A DNA stretch of 64,000 bases, taken from the NCBI GenBank assembly GCA_002286855.1, contig NRSV01000002.1, positions 554,152 to 618,151 on the forward strand. Direction: 5' to 3'. Shown piece after piece: positions 1 to 10,133 of this stretch. The notes beneath the pieces are model-generated. The model saw only the letters and a list, made by a program, of their open reading frames with translations. It did not search any database and was not told where the DNA came from. A program made the position numbers and the translations under genes. This DNA is from Bipolaris cookei (Eukaryota; Ascomycota; Dothideomycetes; Pleosporales; Pleosporaceae). Each line of letters begins with the position of its first letter. Positions within the stretch are counted from its first letter, which is position 1.

Positions 1-459
1 GAAGTAGTAGCGAGCATCGAAGGAAGGGAAAAAACTGGGGCCGCGAAAACACGGGCGTAGGGGGATGCATTGGTCGTTGTTTTGGCATGCGCGTGGTCAT
101 CGAGTTACAGTAGCGGATACGAAGGGGGATGTTGATAAAGAAGTGATTTGATGGATTGGTGGCTATCGATAAGGGCACTTTCACATGCCATTTCATACAC
201 GTATTCGTGCTCCCACCACATGCGCACACGAGCCACGCCGTTTTTAGCAAGGTCCCGCCAACCAAAGCTCAGTCACATCATAGTAGCGGCTGGGCCATTA
301 TAATAAGGCGAAGAGAAACCCCTTTGCAGGCTTTGCTTCACTTTATTTATTCTTCTCTCTCTCCATTCCGTTCCCACTCATTGCGGCTCAACAATAACAT
401 AGCAAGCCCCACCTTCACAACTCGTGCTAAACGGAAACCACTCCTCTCTCCTCCAGCCA
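1..459. other. upstream region of the perilipin-like gene, no gene seen
   Basis: No supported coding region. The stretch just before the perilipin start is rich in pyrimidines (CT tracts near 345-375 and 440-455), as is common in fungal promoters and 5' leaders. Confidence 0.5.
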
Positions 460-1073
460 ATGGCACCACACGCAACTGACGACGGCAACATGGCAACCAA
501 TGGCGCACCTCTCACCAACGGCGATGTGCCCACATCCAAAGTCCTCTCGGTACGTCATTATCCCCCCGTTGCGCCACTCTCCTACGCCACCCACACTAAC
601 ATAACAACCCACCTTAGCATCTGAACTCGTATCCCGTCGTGCACGACAGCGTCGAAACATTCAAGACACATCCATACGGCGAGCGTGCCCTCACCCTCGC
701 CAGCAACACGTACAACAACATCGTCGCGCCCCTGCACCCCTACCTGCGCACCCCTTACTCATACATCTCACCTTACCTCGCTCGGGCCGATCAGCTGGGC
801 GACAGTGGTCTCTCGACTCTCGAGTCGCACCTCCCCATCGTCAAGGAGGACACACAGAAGCTCAAGCAGTATGCTTACTCGCCTGTCAATTATGTCCACG
901 GCGCTTGGCAGGACGAGTACAACAAGACGCATTATAACAATGGCGTCCTGAAGATGGGTGTTGCCGCTGTCAGCTTTGAGCTGAGGATGATAAGCGATGC
1001 CTGTGATGTTGTGCTTACCTACCTTAGCAAGGGGAAGGAGCAGGCTAAGAAGAAGGCTGATGAGGTTAAGTAG
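460..1073 (+). CDS. perilipin-like lipid droplet protein (MPL1/CAP20 family)
   Basis: Two exons, 460-549 and 618-1073, encode 181 residues. The 68-nt intron (GTACGT...TTAG) joins codon 30 to HLNSYPVVHDSVETF. The body matches the fungal perilipin pattern: a conserved N-terminal segment (SYPVVHDSV, then YGERALTLA), a helical middle containing APLHPYLRTPYSYISPYLARAD, and a C-terminal Lys-rich helix (GKEQAKKKADEVK). The family (MPL1 of Metarhizium, CAP20 of Colletotrichum) coats lipid droplets and supports appressorium turgor in pathogens; that role here is inferred. Length is usual for the family. The ATG at 460 is chosen because it reads through the intron in frame; an ATG-like codon within exon 2 would drop the conserved N-terminus. 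No neighbour is functionally linked. Confidence 0.85.
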
Positions 1074-1825
1074 TAAACTCCTTGTGATAGAATTCGGGGC
1101 CAGTGAATTTGTGCTTTTCCCGGCTTTCTTCTTTTTTTCTTGGATTTATAAGTCTTTATGGGCTTGCGCAGTAGCTGGGCCTGTTCATGGTAAAAGCGAA
1201 AGCGTTTGATTAGTTGCATGTTGTCGGCGGACGCAGGTCTTGATCCTCATTTTGCTGGAGCGCGTTTCCATTTTCGGTGCAGGTAGATTGAGTAATAACT
1301 ATGATATTCCTTTTTGAGAGCCTAGAAGAAGATGCCAAGGAGATGACATGGATGTAATCGATACTTCTGACATTTACCTCAATGCGATTCAGACCTTGAT
1401 CTGTCATCCCGATATGATAGCGTCCGTCTGCATTGAGCTTTGGGAGTCAGTCGCAATATACAGCCTCGTTAGGCCCGCAGCATTGTAGCATCGCATCATC
1501 GTAGAACCGTTCGCTGGGGCAGTTGAAAAACGAAAAGGTCATGGGCGTGGCACTACAACTATCAGCATCACCTAAGGCATCACGTCAACATCCAGCAACC
1601 AAAAAAACAAGGCCAAAGTGAAACTCATGTGCGTTTCATGAAGTTCGTGAATTGAGCCGGATGCCGGATTTTTCATGCTTTGGTTATCAAGCCGATATAC
1701 ACGCCATGATGCCAGGCCGAATTTTGGGGTCCTGTCATCTTATGATATCCACCGACATGCTCATGCACAATCTTCCGTGCCAAATCATGCCCATCTGCGC
1801 CCAGCCGTGACCAAAAAGGGAAAGC
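1074..1825. other. intergenic region between convergent perilipin and RPL27 genes
   Basis: Holds the 3' ends of two convergent genes. I see no supported coding sequence; short open frames here lack splice or family support. Confidence 0.5.
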
Positions 1826-2486
1826 TTAGAACTGTAAGGGAGTGAAGAACCATCGGTTCTTTCCGGACTGGTATCGCTCCTCGAATGCCTTCTTGACAGT
1901 TTTCTTGGCCTCCTCCCGTTGCGAGACCTCCTTGAATGTGTCGGCAGAGATGACGCCCTTAAGGTTCTCGAGCTCAATGGTGTAGCGGGTGGGCATGATG
2001 TGAGTGTCTGCTAGTGTTAGTGTCTGCTCCTCAGACTAGCCTTGCATCCACCTACAGTTGACCTGCTTGACGAAAGGCTTGACCTTGCTCTTCTTGGCCT
2101 GCTTGGTCTTTGACATGCGGCGGGTGACCTTGGATGGGTACGTCTCGATACCGGCAACGAGGGCGTGGGGGAAGGGGTGCGACTTGGTGCCGTTGTCAAG
2201 GGGAGAAATGATCACACACTTCTTTCCGGCATAGCGGCCCCGGGTGATGATCTAGGCGGACTGTGAGTGAGTGCGATTGAGCGAGTTCAAGCGATTCTAA
2301 CGTACGACAACGCGTCCGACCTTGAGGCTAAGAAAGGCATGTTAGCAGCTGTTATGTCGCATATTGCAGATTTTCCCAGGTGCAGGCATTGGCGCCCCGG
2401 GACACCTGCAGACGAGCATCACGGTGCGCCAATATGCATGCCGGGAGAAATAGTGCGTAGGGTCGGGGAGGCACTCACAACTTCAT
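1826..2486 (-). CDS. RPL27: 60S ribosomal protein L27 (eL27)
   Basis: Component of the large ribosomal subunit. On the minus strand four coding exons join in frame: 2479-2486 (only ATGAAGTT), 2306-2327, 2056-2251 and 1826-2007, giving 135 residues, the usual eL27 length. The protein starts [20 protein letters not shown], which carries the KOW-type RNA-binding segment, and ends [13 protein letters not shown], the conserved eL27 tail. All introns are GT-AG (48, 54 and 151 nt). Very short first exons are common in fungal ribosomal protein genes, and here the first two exons code for only ten residues, so ORF-based gene finding would miss the start. It is transcribed divergently from SOF1, 236 bp away, which fits shared control of ribosome production. 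Confidence 0.95.
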
Positions 2487-2498
2487 TGTGGCTGTCGT

Positions 2499-2507
2499 CC
2501 GGGTTAG
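2499..2507 (+). promoter_or_regulatory. telomere-repeat-like box, copy 1 (CCGGGTTAG)
   Basis: CCGGGTTAG lies just upstream of the RPL27 start. Its exact reverse complement occurs at 2602-2610 on the SOF1 side. GGGTTAG/CTAACCC resembles the telomere-like boxes bound by Tbf1-type factors at fungal ribosomal genes; that role here is inferred. Confidence 0.35.
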
Positions 2508-2601
2508 TGATGGGATACTTGGTCGTGGAGTTTGAGGTTGTCGTCAAAGCCAAAAAGCGCTGTGGGCGGGCTCGCTAGATCTTTTGGCCGGTGCCGCCAC
2601 G

Positions 2602-2610
2602 CTAACCCGG
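2602..2610 (-). promoter_or_regulatory. telomere-repeat-like box, copy 2 (CTAACCCGG)
   Basis: Exact reverse complement of the box at 2499-2507, inside the 236-bp divergent promoter of RPL27 and SOF1. Two 9-mers in opposite orientation suggest a shared bidirectional element, but chance is not excluded. Confidence 0.35.
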
Positions 2611-2722
2611 CTAGCGGCGCTGCTGGTTGGCTGGCCCCACCCTTGTCTCTAGAAATCTCGCAGACCCGCCAAAAGTTTCGCGACGGCGACTCTGGACGAC
2701 CTGGATAGCGACAACAAGCACA

Positions 2723-4173
2723 ATGAAGATCAAAGCCCTCAGCCGGTCCACAGCATCGACACAGGCACCTGGATCAAGTGTCTCCAAAGTCACTCGGAAT
2801 CTCGATCCCAATCAACACCCGTTCGAACGTGCGCGAGAGTACACGAGAGCTCTCAATGCGACAAAAGTCGAGCGCATGTTTGCGCAACCCTTTCTAGGCA
2901 GTTTTGAGCCCGGACATGTCGATGGTGTATACTCTTTTGCAAAGGATCCGAACTCCCTCGAGCATTTCGCCAGTGGCAGTGGTGATGGCATTGTCAAAGT
3001 CTGGGATTTTACAAGCAGAGAGGAGAAATGGCAGGCACAAGCGCACGAGAACCTCGTCAAGGGCATGTGCTGGACACAGGACAAGAGGCTGATAACTTGC
3101 GGGTCTGATCGCCAAATTCAAATGTTTGAACCTTATGCCCAGCCATCTAGGTCGCCGCCTAAAGCAACCTGGCACGGCAATTCAGCCTTTACATCCGTCA
3201 CACACCATCGTGCGCTACCCACCTTTGCTGCCGGTTCTAGCGTCATTTCCATATACGACACATCAAGAACTTCTGGGGCTCCAGTATCAAGCCTCGTATG
3301 GCCATCGGTAAGTTTTGTTCTCTGACCAAGTGTATGCCATGTACTAACTGCATAAAAGGCTATCGATACGATTACAGATGTCAAGTTCAATCAAGTCGAA
3401 ACGTCAATTCTAGCATCGTGCGCGACAGACAGAGCAATTATCCTATATGATGCACGCACAAATTCGCCTCTCCACCGCACTGTCCTTAACTTTGCCGCAA
3501 ACTGCATTTCTTGGAACCCAATGGAAGCCTACAACTTTGCTGTTGCCTCAGAAGATCATAACGGATACATTTTCGATATGCGTAATATGAAGCGGGCTCT
3601 GCAAGTTCTGGTAAGTCCTTTACTCCGATTTGATCTTTATTATCGAAAGCATCCATTAACACTGAGCAGAAAGGACATGTCGCTGCAGTCATGTCGATTG
3701 AGTTCTCCCCCACTGGCGAGGAACTCATCACTGGTAGCTACGATAAAACTATCCGAATATGGGAGCGCCAAAAAGGTCATTCTCGCGATACTTATCATAC
3801 AAAGCGGATGCAGCGCGTCTTCTCCGTGGCCTGGAGTCCCGACAACAACTACGTCCTTAGCGGATCTGATGACGGCAATGTTCGCCTATGGCGCGCAAGG
3901 GCGTCCGAACGACGCGGCGTCAAGTCATTTGCCTTACGGCAAAAGCTTCAATATGAAGAAGCAATCATGGAGCGATACAAGCACATGCCAGAGATCAAGC
4001 GCATTCACAAGCACAGGCATCTTCCCAAGACGGTCAAGAAGGCTGGTGAGATCAAGAATGAGGAGCTCAAGTCTCTTAAGAGGAAGGAAGAAAATGAAAG
4101 GAGACATACGAAGAAGGGTGAGGTCAGGCGAAGAGCTGAGCGTGAAAAGATGATCCTAGCGCGAGAGCAATAA
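2723..4173 (+). CDS. SOF1: SOF1/DCAF13 WD40 ribosome biogenesis factor
   Basis: Three exons (2723-3307, 3359-3610, 3670-4173) encode 446 residues. The start MKIKALSRS and the following RNLDPNQHPFERAREYTRALNATK are diagnostic of the Sof1 N-terminus. A WD40 propeller follows, with recognisable blades ending VWDF, ILYDAR, IFDMR, IRIWE and VRLWRA. The C-terminus has the Sof1 signature ERRGVKSFALRQKLQYEEAI and a basic tail rich in KR/EE, typical of nucleolar proteins. Sof1 is part of the U3 snoRNP/SSU processome and is needed for 18S rRNA maturation. Both introns (51 and 59 nt) are GT-AG and keep the frame. It shares a short divergent promoter with RPL27, so co-expression as part of the ribosome regulon is likely. 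Confidence 0.95.
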
Positions 4174-4536
4174 GGTATCGAGAAGGCAATCCTTTACACT
4201 TTCTGCATAGCGTAGGCGTTTTGGTATTTTGTACGAGACTCGGGGGCTATATGATACCACACTGAGTGCATATGGTATCTGAAAATAGATAAGAGTATAT
4301 GGACAACTATGTTGACATTTTCAATTGAACACTCAGATGCCTGTATCTAACGTGAATTTTAATGCGAGATCGCGTCAACGTACCCTAGGTACCCCGCTAA
4401 GGCACACCTGTGCACATACGGCGATTACAAACTTGTCGACAAAATCACGTTATTATGCTACTACTACTACTCTTAAAATCATCATATCATACAGGATTAT
4501 CTGATCACCAGCTCTACTATCCTTAACTCCCCAACA
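4174..4536. other. intergenic, no gene seen
   Basis: AT-rich spacer after SOF1. It contains a small (CTA)n run near 4458-4470. No coding sequence is supported. Confidence 0.5.
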
Positions 4537-5310
4537 ATGGGAAGCGAACATCTAAAACCCCCATGATGGTGGTTCTTCGATTTAGACGACACTCTCCACG
4601 AATTCCGCAAAGCATCTTCTGCTGCCGTCGACGCAACACTACAACTTATCATCCAATAACAAAGCACCCAGAATCCCACGCCACAAAAAGATCCCGTCAC
4701 ATCTACCGATCTAAAGGCAGCATATTCCAAAGTCCTCAAAGAGATTACATTCTCTGCATTCACAGACGGTAAAAAAAAGCCACGAGTACCGCGCCAAACG
4801 CTTCAAAAGCACACTAAATGCTCTCAGCCCCTCTCCTATACTAGATCAAGTGATACAAATACTCAATGTGTACGAAAAGATATTGATGCAGCATCTGACG
4901 CTAAAACCTGGCGCAATATCCCTGCTCAAGTCGCTCAAGCAACAAGGGAAAAACGTAGCTTTCATTACTGAAGGCCCGCAAGACGCTCAGCAACGCACTG
5001 TCGCTGCGTTGGGGTTAGAACCGTATTTTGATCGCTTGATTAATACGAGTGTGTTTGGGGTGACGAAGGTAGATGGGTTGTTTGAAAGGGCAGTAGAGGT
5101 TTTGGTGTTTGAGGGGAGAGATGTGGTGATGGTGGGGGATAGTTGGGATAGAGATGTGGTGCCTGCAAGGAAAGTGGGGATAAGGTATGTTTGGTATACA
5201 GAGAGGTGTGGGGAAGAGGAAAGGGTTGTTGAGTTTGGGGGGAAGGGGAGGAGAGGGTGGTTGTTGTGGATTCGTTGGGGAAGCTGCGGGAGATGGTTGA
5301 GGGTATATGA
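4537..5310 (+). pseudogene. broken HAD-superfamily hydrolase
   Basis: The pieces look like a fungal HAD phosphatase of the pyrimidine-nucleotidase/YjjG-like type. Motif I (FFDLDDTLH) lies about 4576-4602, motif II (FITEGPQDAQQRT) about 4960-4998, and the GDSWDRDV acid motif about 5139-5162. They are not in one frame. An ATG at 4537 meets TGA at 4564; motif I then runs to a TAA near 4657. The frame next shifts at an A8 run near 4770 into the frame carrying motifs II and IV. A further shift in a G-rich stretch near 5240-5260 restores a normal-looking C-terminus ending at TGA 5308. Two stops plus two shifts argue for a dead gene; introns do not remove them all. Substrate cannot be told. The TAA could derive from CAA by a C-to-T change, as RIP would produce, but that is inference. 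Confidence 0.7.
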
Positions 5311-6367
5311 TGTGGTGAGAAACAGAGTTGGGAAAGCAGTGTTATATTGAACAAACTCCCATATTTTGCTGCGTGTAAGTTAGAAAGTGAGATAGATTCG
5401 TGTGGTTTCACAAGCGTGCTTGGTCTTGTTGCTACGATATCAGCATCAGATTAGTATTGCCCGACTGACTAGTAAAGGCTGATGACAATCTCAAACGCAC
5501 ATAGAGCTTGTGGCATTCCAGCGTATACGCTACCATAACTCTTTTAAACCCCCATTTTTAAGAAAACATATTGTGCTGTGTGAAACATATCAGCAAACCC
5601 AGGTTGTTAAATTTCTTCGTTTTCTCCCTTTTCCCACATGTTCCACCTAAAGCCTCATCAGTTTCAGACTTGGATGCTCTTCTCCATTCTGAGCCTCATG
5701 GACACCCAGTGCATAAGTGGGAGAAGGGTGGTGGTCAAGGTGAGGTTGCGAAATGATTAGTATGTGACCATGCGAAATATCACACAAAACATGGAGTGAG
5801 GCTATACTGCCAGTTACACTTCACTCTACATTTCAATTAAATGTAGTGAAGTAAGGGCATGGTATAGCTGAGACTAGACTGCAAGCGCAATGCTCAAGGA
5901 CCGTGCGGCGAGAACAAACGAAATGCACGACGTAGAAACCAATTCCGGATAGCAACGTAACACAGCAGACATTCTTATTTGAGAATAGTACAGAGGAACA
6001 TTAAGCTTTATCGAATCCAAATTAATCTAAGATCTGCATACCAGCTCACCACAGACCCGGCTCTTGCACAAAAGCATGGCTTTAGTTACGGCACCCCGCT
6101 ATCTCGGCGTGCAGTTTGCGTTCCTTCTTCAGCTTCTCGGGACAAGAATACAGGTCACTACCTATGAACTTGTACATTGTTGGGAATTCATGCAGCCGAA
6201 CGAAGACAAGGACAAGTAAGTAGCACGGTTAAGATCCAACCCGAATAGTGGTTAGTCGTCGGTATGGCTTGAGGAACGGTTCTCTTATCTCCTGCACCTG
6301 CCATGCTACCCTTTTTTTCACCTTTGTGTTCCTTAACCCGAATTGCAGGTAGCCCTTACCACCCCCC
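5311..6367. other. intergenic, no gene seen
   Basis: About 1 kb of moderately AT-rich sequence between the broken HAD gene and the FAD oxidase. No supported gene or clear transposon ends. Confidence 0.45.
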
Positions 6368-7986
6368 ATGATTCTCACTTCCGTTATCGTCTGGCTATTA
6401 TGCGCCGTGCATAGGTCATGGGCGGATCCGGATGACCTGAAGCAAGTCGTCTTTGAGTTGCACCCACTACTATCGAAGGGTGCTGTTATAACGTTCCCTT
6501 GGGATGCACGCTGGGACGATTTACAAATTCGCGGGTCTTCTCCACGCATTTCCCCCAACTACAATGTAGTCGTCGAAGTAGCTACCGAAGCCGATGTGCA
6601 GACAATAGTTTCCCTTGCTAATCGGTTCAATGTCCCGTTCTTGGCTGTCTCTGGTGGGCACGGGTGGACTACGTCACTGAATGAGCTGCCGTATGGCATT
6701 CAAATCAACATGAGAAAGCTCAATACCACGACACTCAGCCGGGATGGCAGGACGGTGATAGTTGGCGGTGGTACAAAGCAGTATGAGATAACCCGTTCTC
6801 TATTCGCCTCGGGCAAATACGCTGGTAGGTATAATCCAGTGTTTTAAGATTTTGTTCAAGTAGTTTAGTAAGCTAATCGTAAACTGCTGCTAGTCACTGG
6901 ACTTTCGCAATGTGTTTCAGTAGCAGGTCCACTATTGGGAGGCGGTCATAGCCTACTTCAAGGCCAATATGGCTACTCTCTGGATAGTCTTGTTTCTGCA
7001 CGAGTAGTTCTCGGCAACAGCGAAGTTGTCGAAGCCTCCAGAACCAAAAATACCGACTTATTCTGGGCACTGCAAGGAGCCGGTCACAACTTTGGCATCC
7101 TTACTAGCCTTGAAATGAAGACTTATGATATCCCATCCGACTGGACAGTTTATACTCTGATATTCTCGTCGGAAAAAGTCGAAACATTATTTAGTTTGAT
7201 CAATGACTTTGAGGATCCAACAACGGAGCGGCCGGTGAAATTGGCTCTAACCGGAGCGTTTGTAAGAGTTCCCGCTGTCGATCCAATCAACGTAGGTTGT
7301 ATTCTAATGCCATGAAAATGACGCAGCTAACTGCTCCTAAGCCTGTCATCGCATACACTGTCGCATATGAAGGCTCACAAGCAGAGGCTGAGCCATATGC
7401 TGCACGGTTCATAGCGCTTGGCCCCATCTCGACCAAGGTCGATACTGATGTCAACTATGTCGAGCTATATACAGTGACTGGAAACAATCTCTCCAGTCAA
7501 GCCTGTACACGGAATGAAAACATTCTAGGAGCTGGAGTCTCATTGCCTGCTTGGGACATCCAGGGTGTTCGCAAAGCCTTTACGATATTTGGAGAAATCA
7601 CAGCTGATCCCCGTTTCAATACTTCCATCACGCTCATGGAGAATTACGGAATGCAAGGAGTACGCGCTATCGATGCTGACTCTACTGCTTTGGCGCCTGA
7701 GGAGCGCGAACTGCCCATCCTTGCGAGCGCAGTGCTTTGGTGGGCTGGTGAAGACAAGGAGACAACGAGTGCTGCCCAGACTTATTTGCATGCTATGCGA
7801 GATGCCCTATACACAGGCGTCGATGAAGATAGCAGCAAGAAGCGACACTGCTACGTCAACTATGCAAGTGGAGACGAGCCAAAGTCCGAGGTATATGGAT
7901 ACGATGCTAGACTCGATAGGCTAGCTAGACTGAAGAGTGAGTGGGACCCAGAGAACAAATTCAAATATTACAATCCTATAGTTTAG
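6368..7986 (+). CDS. secreted FAD-linked oxidoreductase, BBE/glucooligosaccharide-oxidase type
   Basis: Three exons (6368-6824, 6894-7291, 7342-7986) encode 499 residues. Residues 1-19 form a signal peptide (MILTSVIVWLLCAVHRSWA). A PCMH-type FAD-binding domain follows, with AVSGGHGW at about 93-100; His98 is the expected covalent FAD attachment residue. The second FAD-loop GPLLGGGHSLLQGQYG follows Cys159, which sits where bicovalent enzymes carry the cysteinyl bond. The C-terminal BBE domain is clear (CYVNYASGDE...EVYGYDARLDRLARLKSEWDPENKFKYYN). Such enzymes oxidise sugars or specialised metabolites outside the cell; the substrate cannot be told. Both introns are GT-AG and needed to link the frames. 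It is the only intact host-type gene in the 4.5-15.6 kb island, and there is no obvious biosynthetic cluster around it. Confidence 0.9.
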
Positions 7987-8364
7987 ATAGCTGTTGAATG
8001 GACTCTATTGGCTAGCCAGCGCTTGGTGTTAGCAAGATGTCTAAGTCAATACAGCTAGTTGCACGGTGTATACAGCGTGCGGGTGAGTAGGTGTGGCAAG
8101 TAACTATGGTTCATTGCTATCTCTCTTCTACGTTCAAAGGGAAAAGGGTTGATATACTCCTGAGCCCTGTGCATGTGTATCCGTGGGGAGCCGGAGTCAC
8201 GTGGTTACTACCTCAGTGCCTGATTTAGGTTCGGACAATAGCACAATTATCCATCATAGATAAGATTCTGATCCAACAAAATGCAAACATTACTGAAGTT
8301 CAAAATATGCTGGATTTGCTATAACTTCCAAACTAGCGCCAGTGCTGAAAAAAAATCCCCAAGG
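7987..8364. other. intergenic, no gene seen
   Basis: Spacer between the 3' ends of the FAD oxidase and the convergent broken 2EXR-like gene. Nothing supported. Confidence 0.5.
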
Positions 8365-9307
8365 CTATCCAAGCCACTTCTCAAAGGCAGCATTATCTGG
8401 GTACGAAATGCTTCCTTCCTCCAACCCAGGATCCTTTGACTCAGGAGGCAAAAGTCTCTCACACTCCTCCAGGTGCTTCGCGATTGCCTTCTCAGTCAGT
8501 TTCACTCCTGACCCCTGCACCGCACCCTCCTCCCCCTCTACTTCCTCCCCTTCCTCAAAGGCCATTCCACTGTGTGGATCAAAAGACCTTGCAGCATAAT
8601 GAAGCTGCAACACCGAAGCGCCGGAGGTCAATCTCCCTTCCACCTTCTCAAACCCCCTCGTCGAAACCACTTCAGCCTTCTCCCCAAATCCCCTCGAAAA
8701 CCTCTCTTCCCCCAACTTCCAAACCTCAACCTCCCTATCATTCAACCCCTCTTCAATCTCCTCCACAGTATGCTTACTAGCAGTCACTGTCAATCCCTTC
8801 CACAGCGCCTCCGTCATCGCCCTCTCCCCCAAAACACTCTCCCCATTCATAAACAACCCCGCTTCATTGCACGCCTGTCCCACACCAAGTCACTCCTTCT
8901 CCTCGAGCATAAAAAGCCTCGCCAGCCGCTTCGGCTGACGAGTCACAAAATGAAGCGACCGCGCTACCAGCAGCGCATATCCCAGCACGCTTTAGACATC
9001 CATCCAGGTGGTGCTCAAGGAAGCGGATTTGGACGCGTGAATGATAATTTGGAGTGTCATCTTTTCTCCGTCTAGGAGGAGTATTTCCCAGTCTGAAGAA
9101 CCCCAGATGGGGTAAGGGGTTAGAGAGAGGGAAGAGAGCGCTGTGGCATGCGCTTCTTTTGAGGTGATGAGGTGAGGGAGGGGAGATGGATGTTACGTCG
9201 AATTCTGCTTCGTTGAATTCGACGGTCATTGTGGTGGGGAGACTTTGGAACCAGATTTGCTCCTGGATCTCCTTGGGGAGCTGAGAGAAGGAGGTGAAGG
9301 AAGGCAT
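8365..9307 (-). pseudogene. broken 2EXR-like hypothetical gene
   Basis: The minus-strand start at 9307 gives MPSFTSFSQLPKEIQEQIWF, which resembles the opening of the fungal 2EXR domain (F..FP.LP.EI...IW). After about 43 codons the natural-looking frame shifts within a C/T-rich stretch near 9175-9185. The new frame continues with protein-like sequence (WEILLLDGEKMTLQIII) but meets TAA at 8992-8994 and TGA at 8890-8892. Past those it stays open to the stop at 8365, giving an acidic tail (GEEVEGEEGAVQGSG). I found no intron that removes the shift and both stops, so I call it a pseudogene. A real gene with unusual splicing is the alternative. The function of 2EXR proteins is unknown. Confidence 0.55.
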
Positions 9308-10133
9308 GGTGGTGGCGATGATTTTGGCTCTTTTTTATGGCCTTTGGTGATGATGTGGGGATGAAAAGAGATGTTGTGGAAGTGATGATGTGTGATGGAG
9401 ATGATTACTTCTGCTGGAGAACACAGAGAGGGCCATGTTTCTATTTAAATGATTCTCGAGTGGGATGTCGGAGTACTAGAGTTTAATTCGACGGATTAGT
9501 TCGTCTTGAAGGCAGCTATGTTGTTTCTAGGAGTTTCGTTGTAATCTCTTTTCAAGTCTTTGGTCCAGCCTATCAGTGATTCCCTTATCATAATTATCTA
9601 CATTATATTCGTCTGACTCTCGATACTAATTTTACATCTTGGCTATTAGAGAAGATTAAGTGGTCATCATTTCACTGCCTGGTAGTGCTTCTAGGTGCGA
9701 CATAGGCAAGAATAGCAATTAGCATACCGTTATTGGTTAGAGACGAAGCAAAGATTGGGAAAGTCACGCAAAAATAGAATCCTAGAACTTATAATCAATC
9801 CTGGAGACATAAACTTGGTTTATAGGCACACCTAGACTGCATTGACGACGGGTTAGATAGAAATGTTGGTTTCTGGTTAGTTCCAGCTCCATCCCATGTA
9901 CAAACAGATTGTTGATTGTTTCTTTGTTCGTACGTACACCTATATTAGGTGCGCTCATCTCATGTAGTTTAGAATTATCTCATGCATTCATTCTTAATTC
10001 AACAAGTTATGAGCCCCTCTTCTTAGCCGTTCAAAGCTAGCTATCTTTGTCGAGATCTTTGCGAAGTCTCACTTGTTGAAAGCCGCTCCTGCGCATCCTT
10101 GTCCACACTAGCGTGCTCCCGTCAGCACCAATC
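9308..10133. other. AT-rich spacer upstream of the copia gag
   Basis: No gene. This is where a 5' LTR should lie, but I could not match any block here to sequence downstream of the element (13526-13750), so no LTR is claimed. Confidence 0.4.

Noticed and set aside
9308..10133. Possible copia 5' LTR
   Set aside because: I could not match any block here with sequence after the RNase H region. Without two copies an LTR cannot be claimed.
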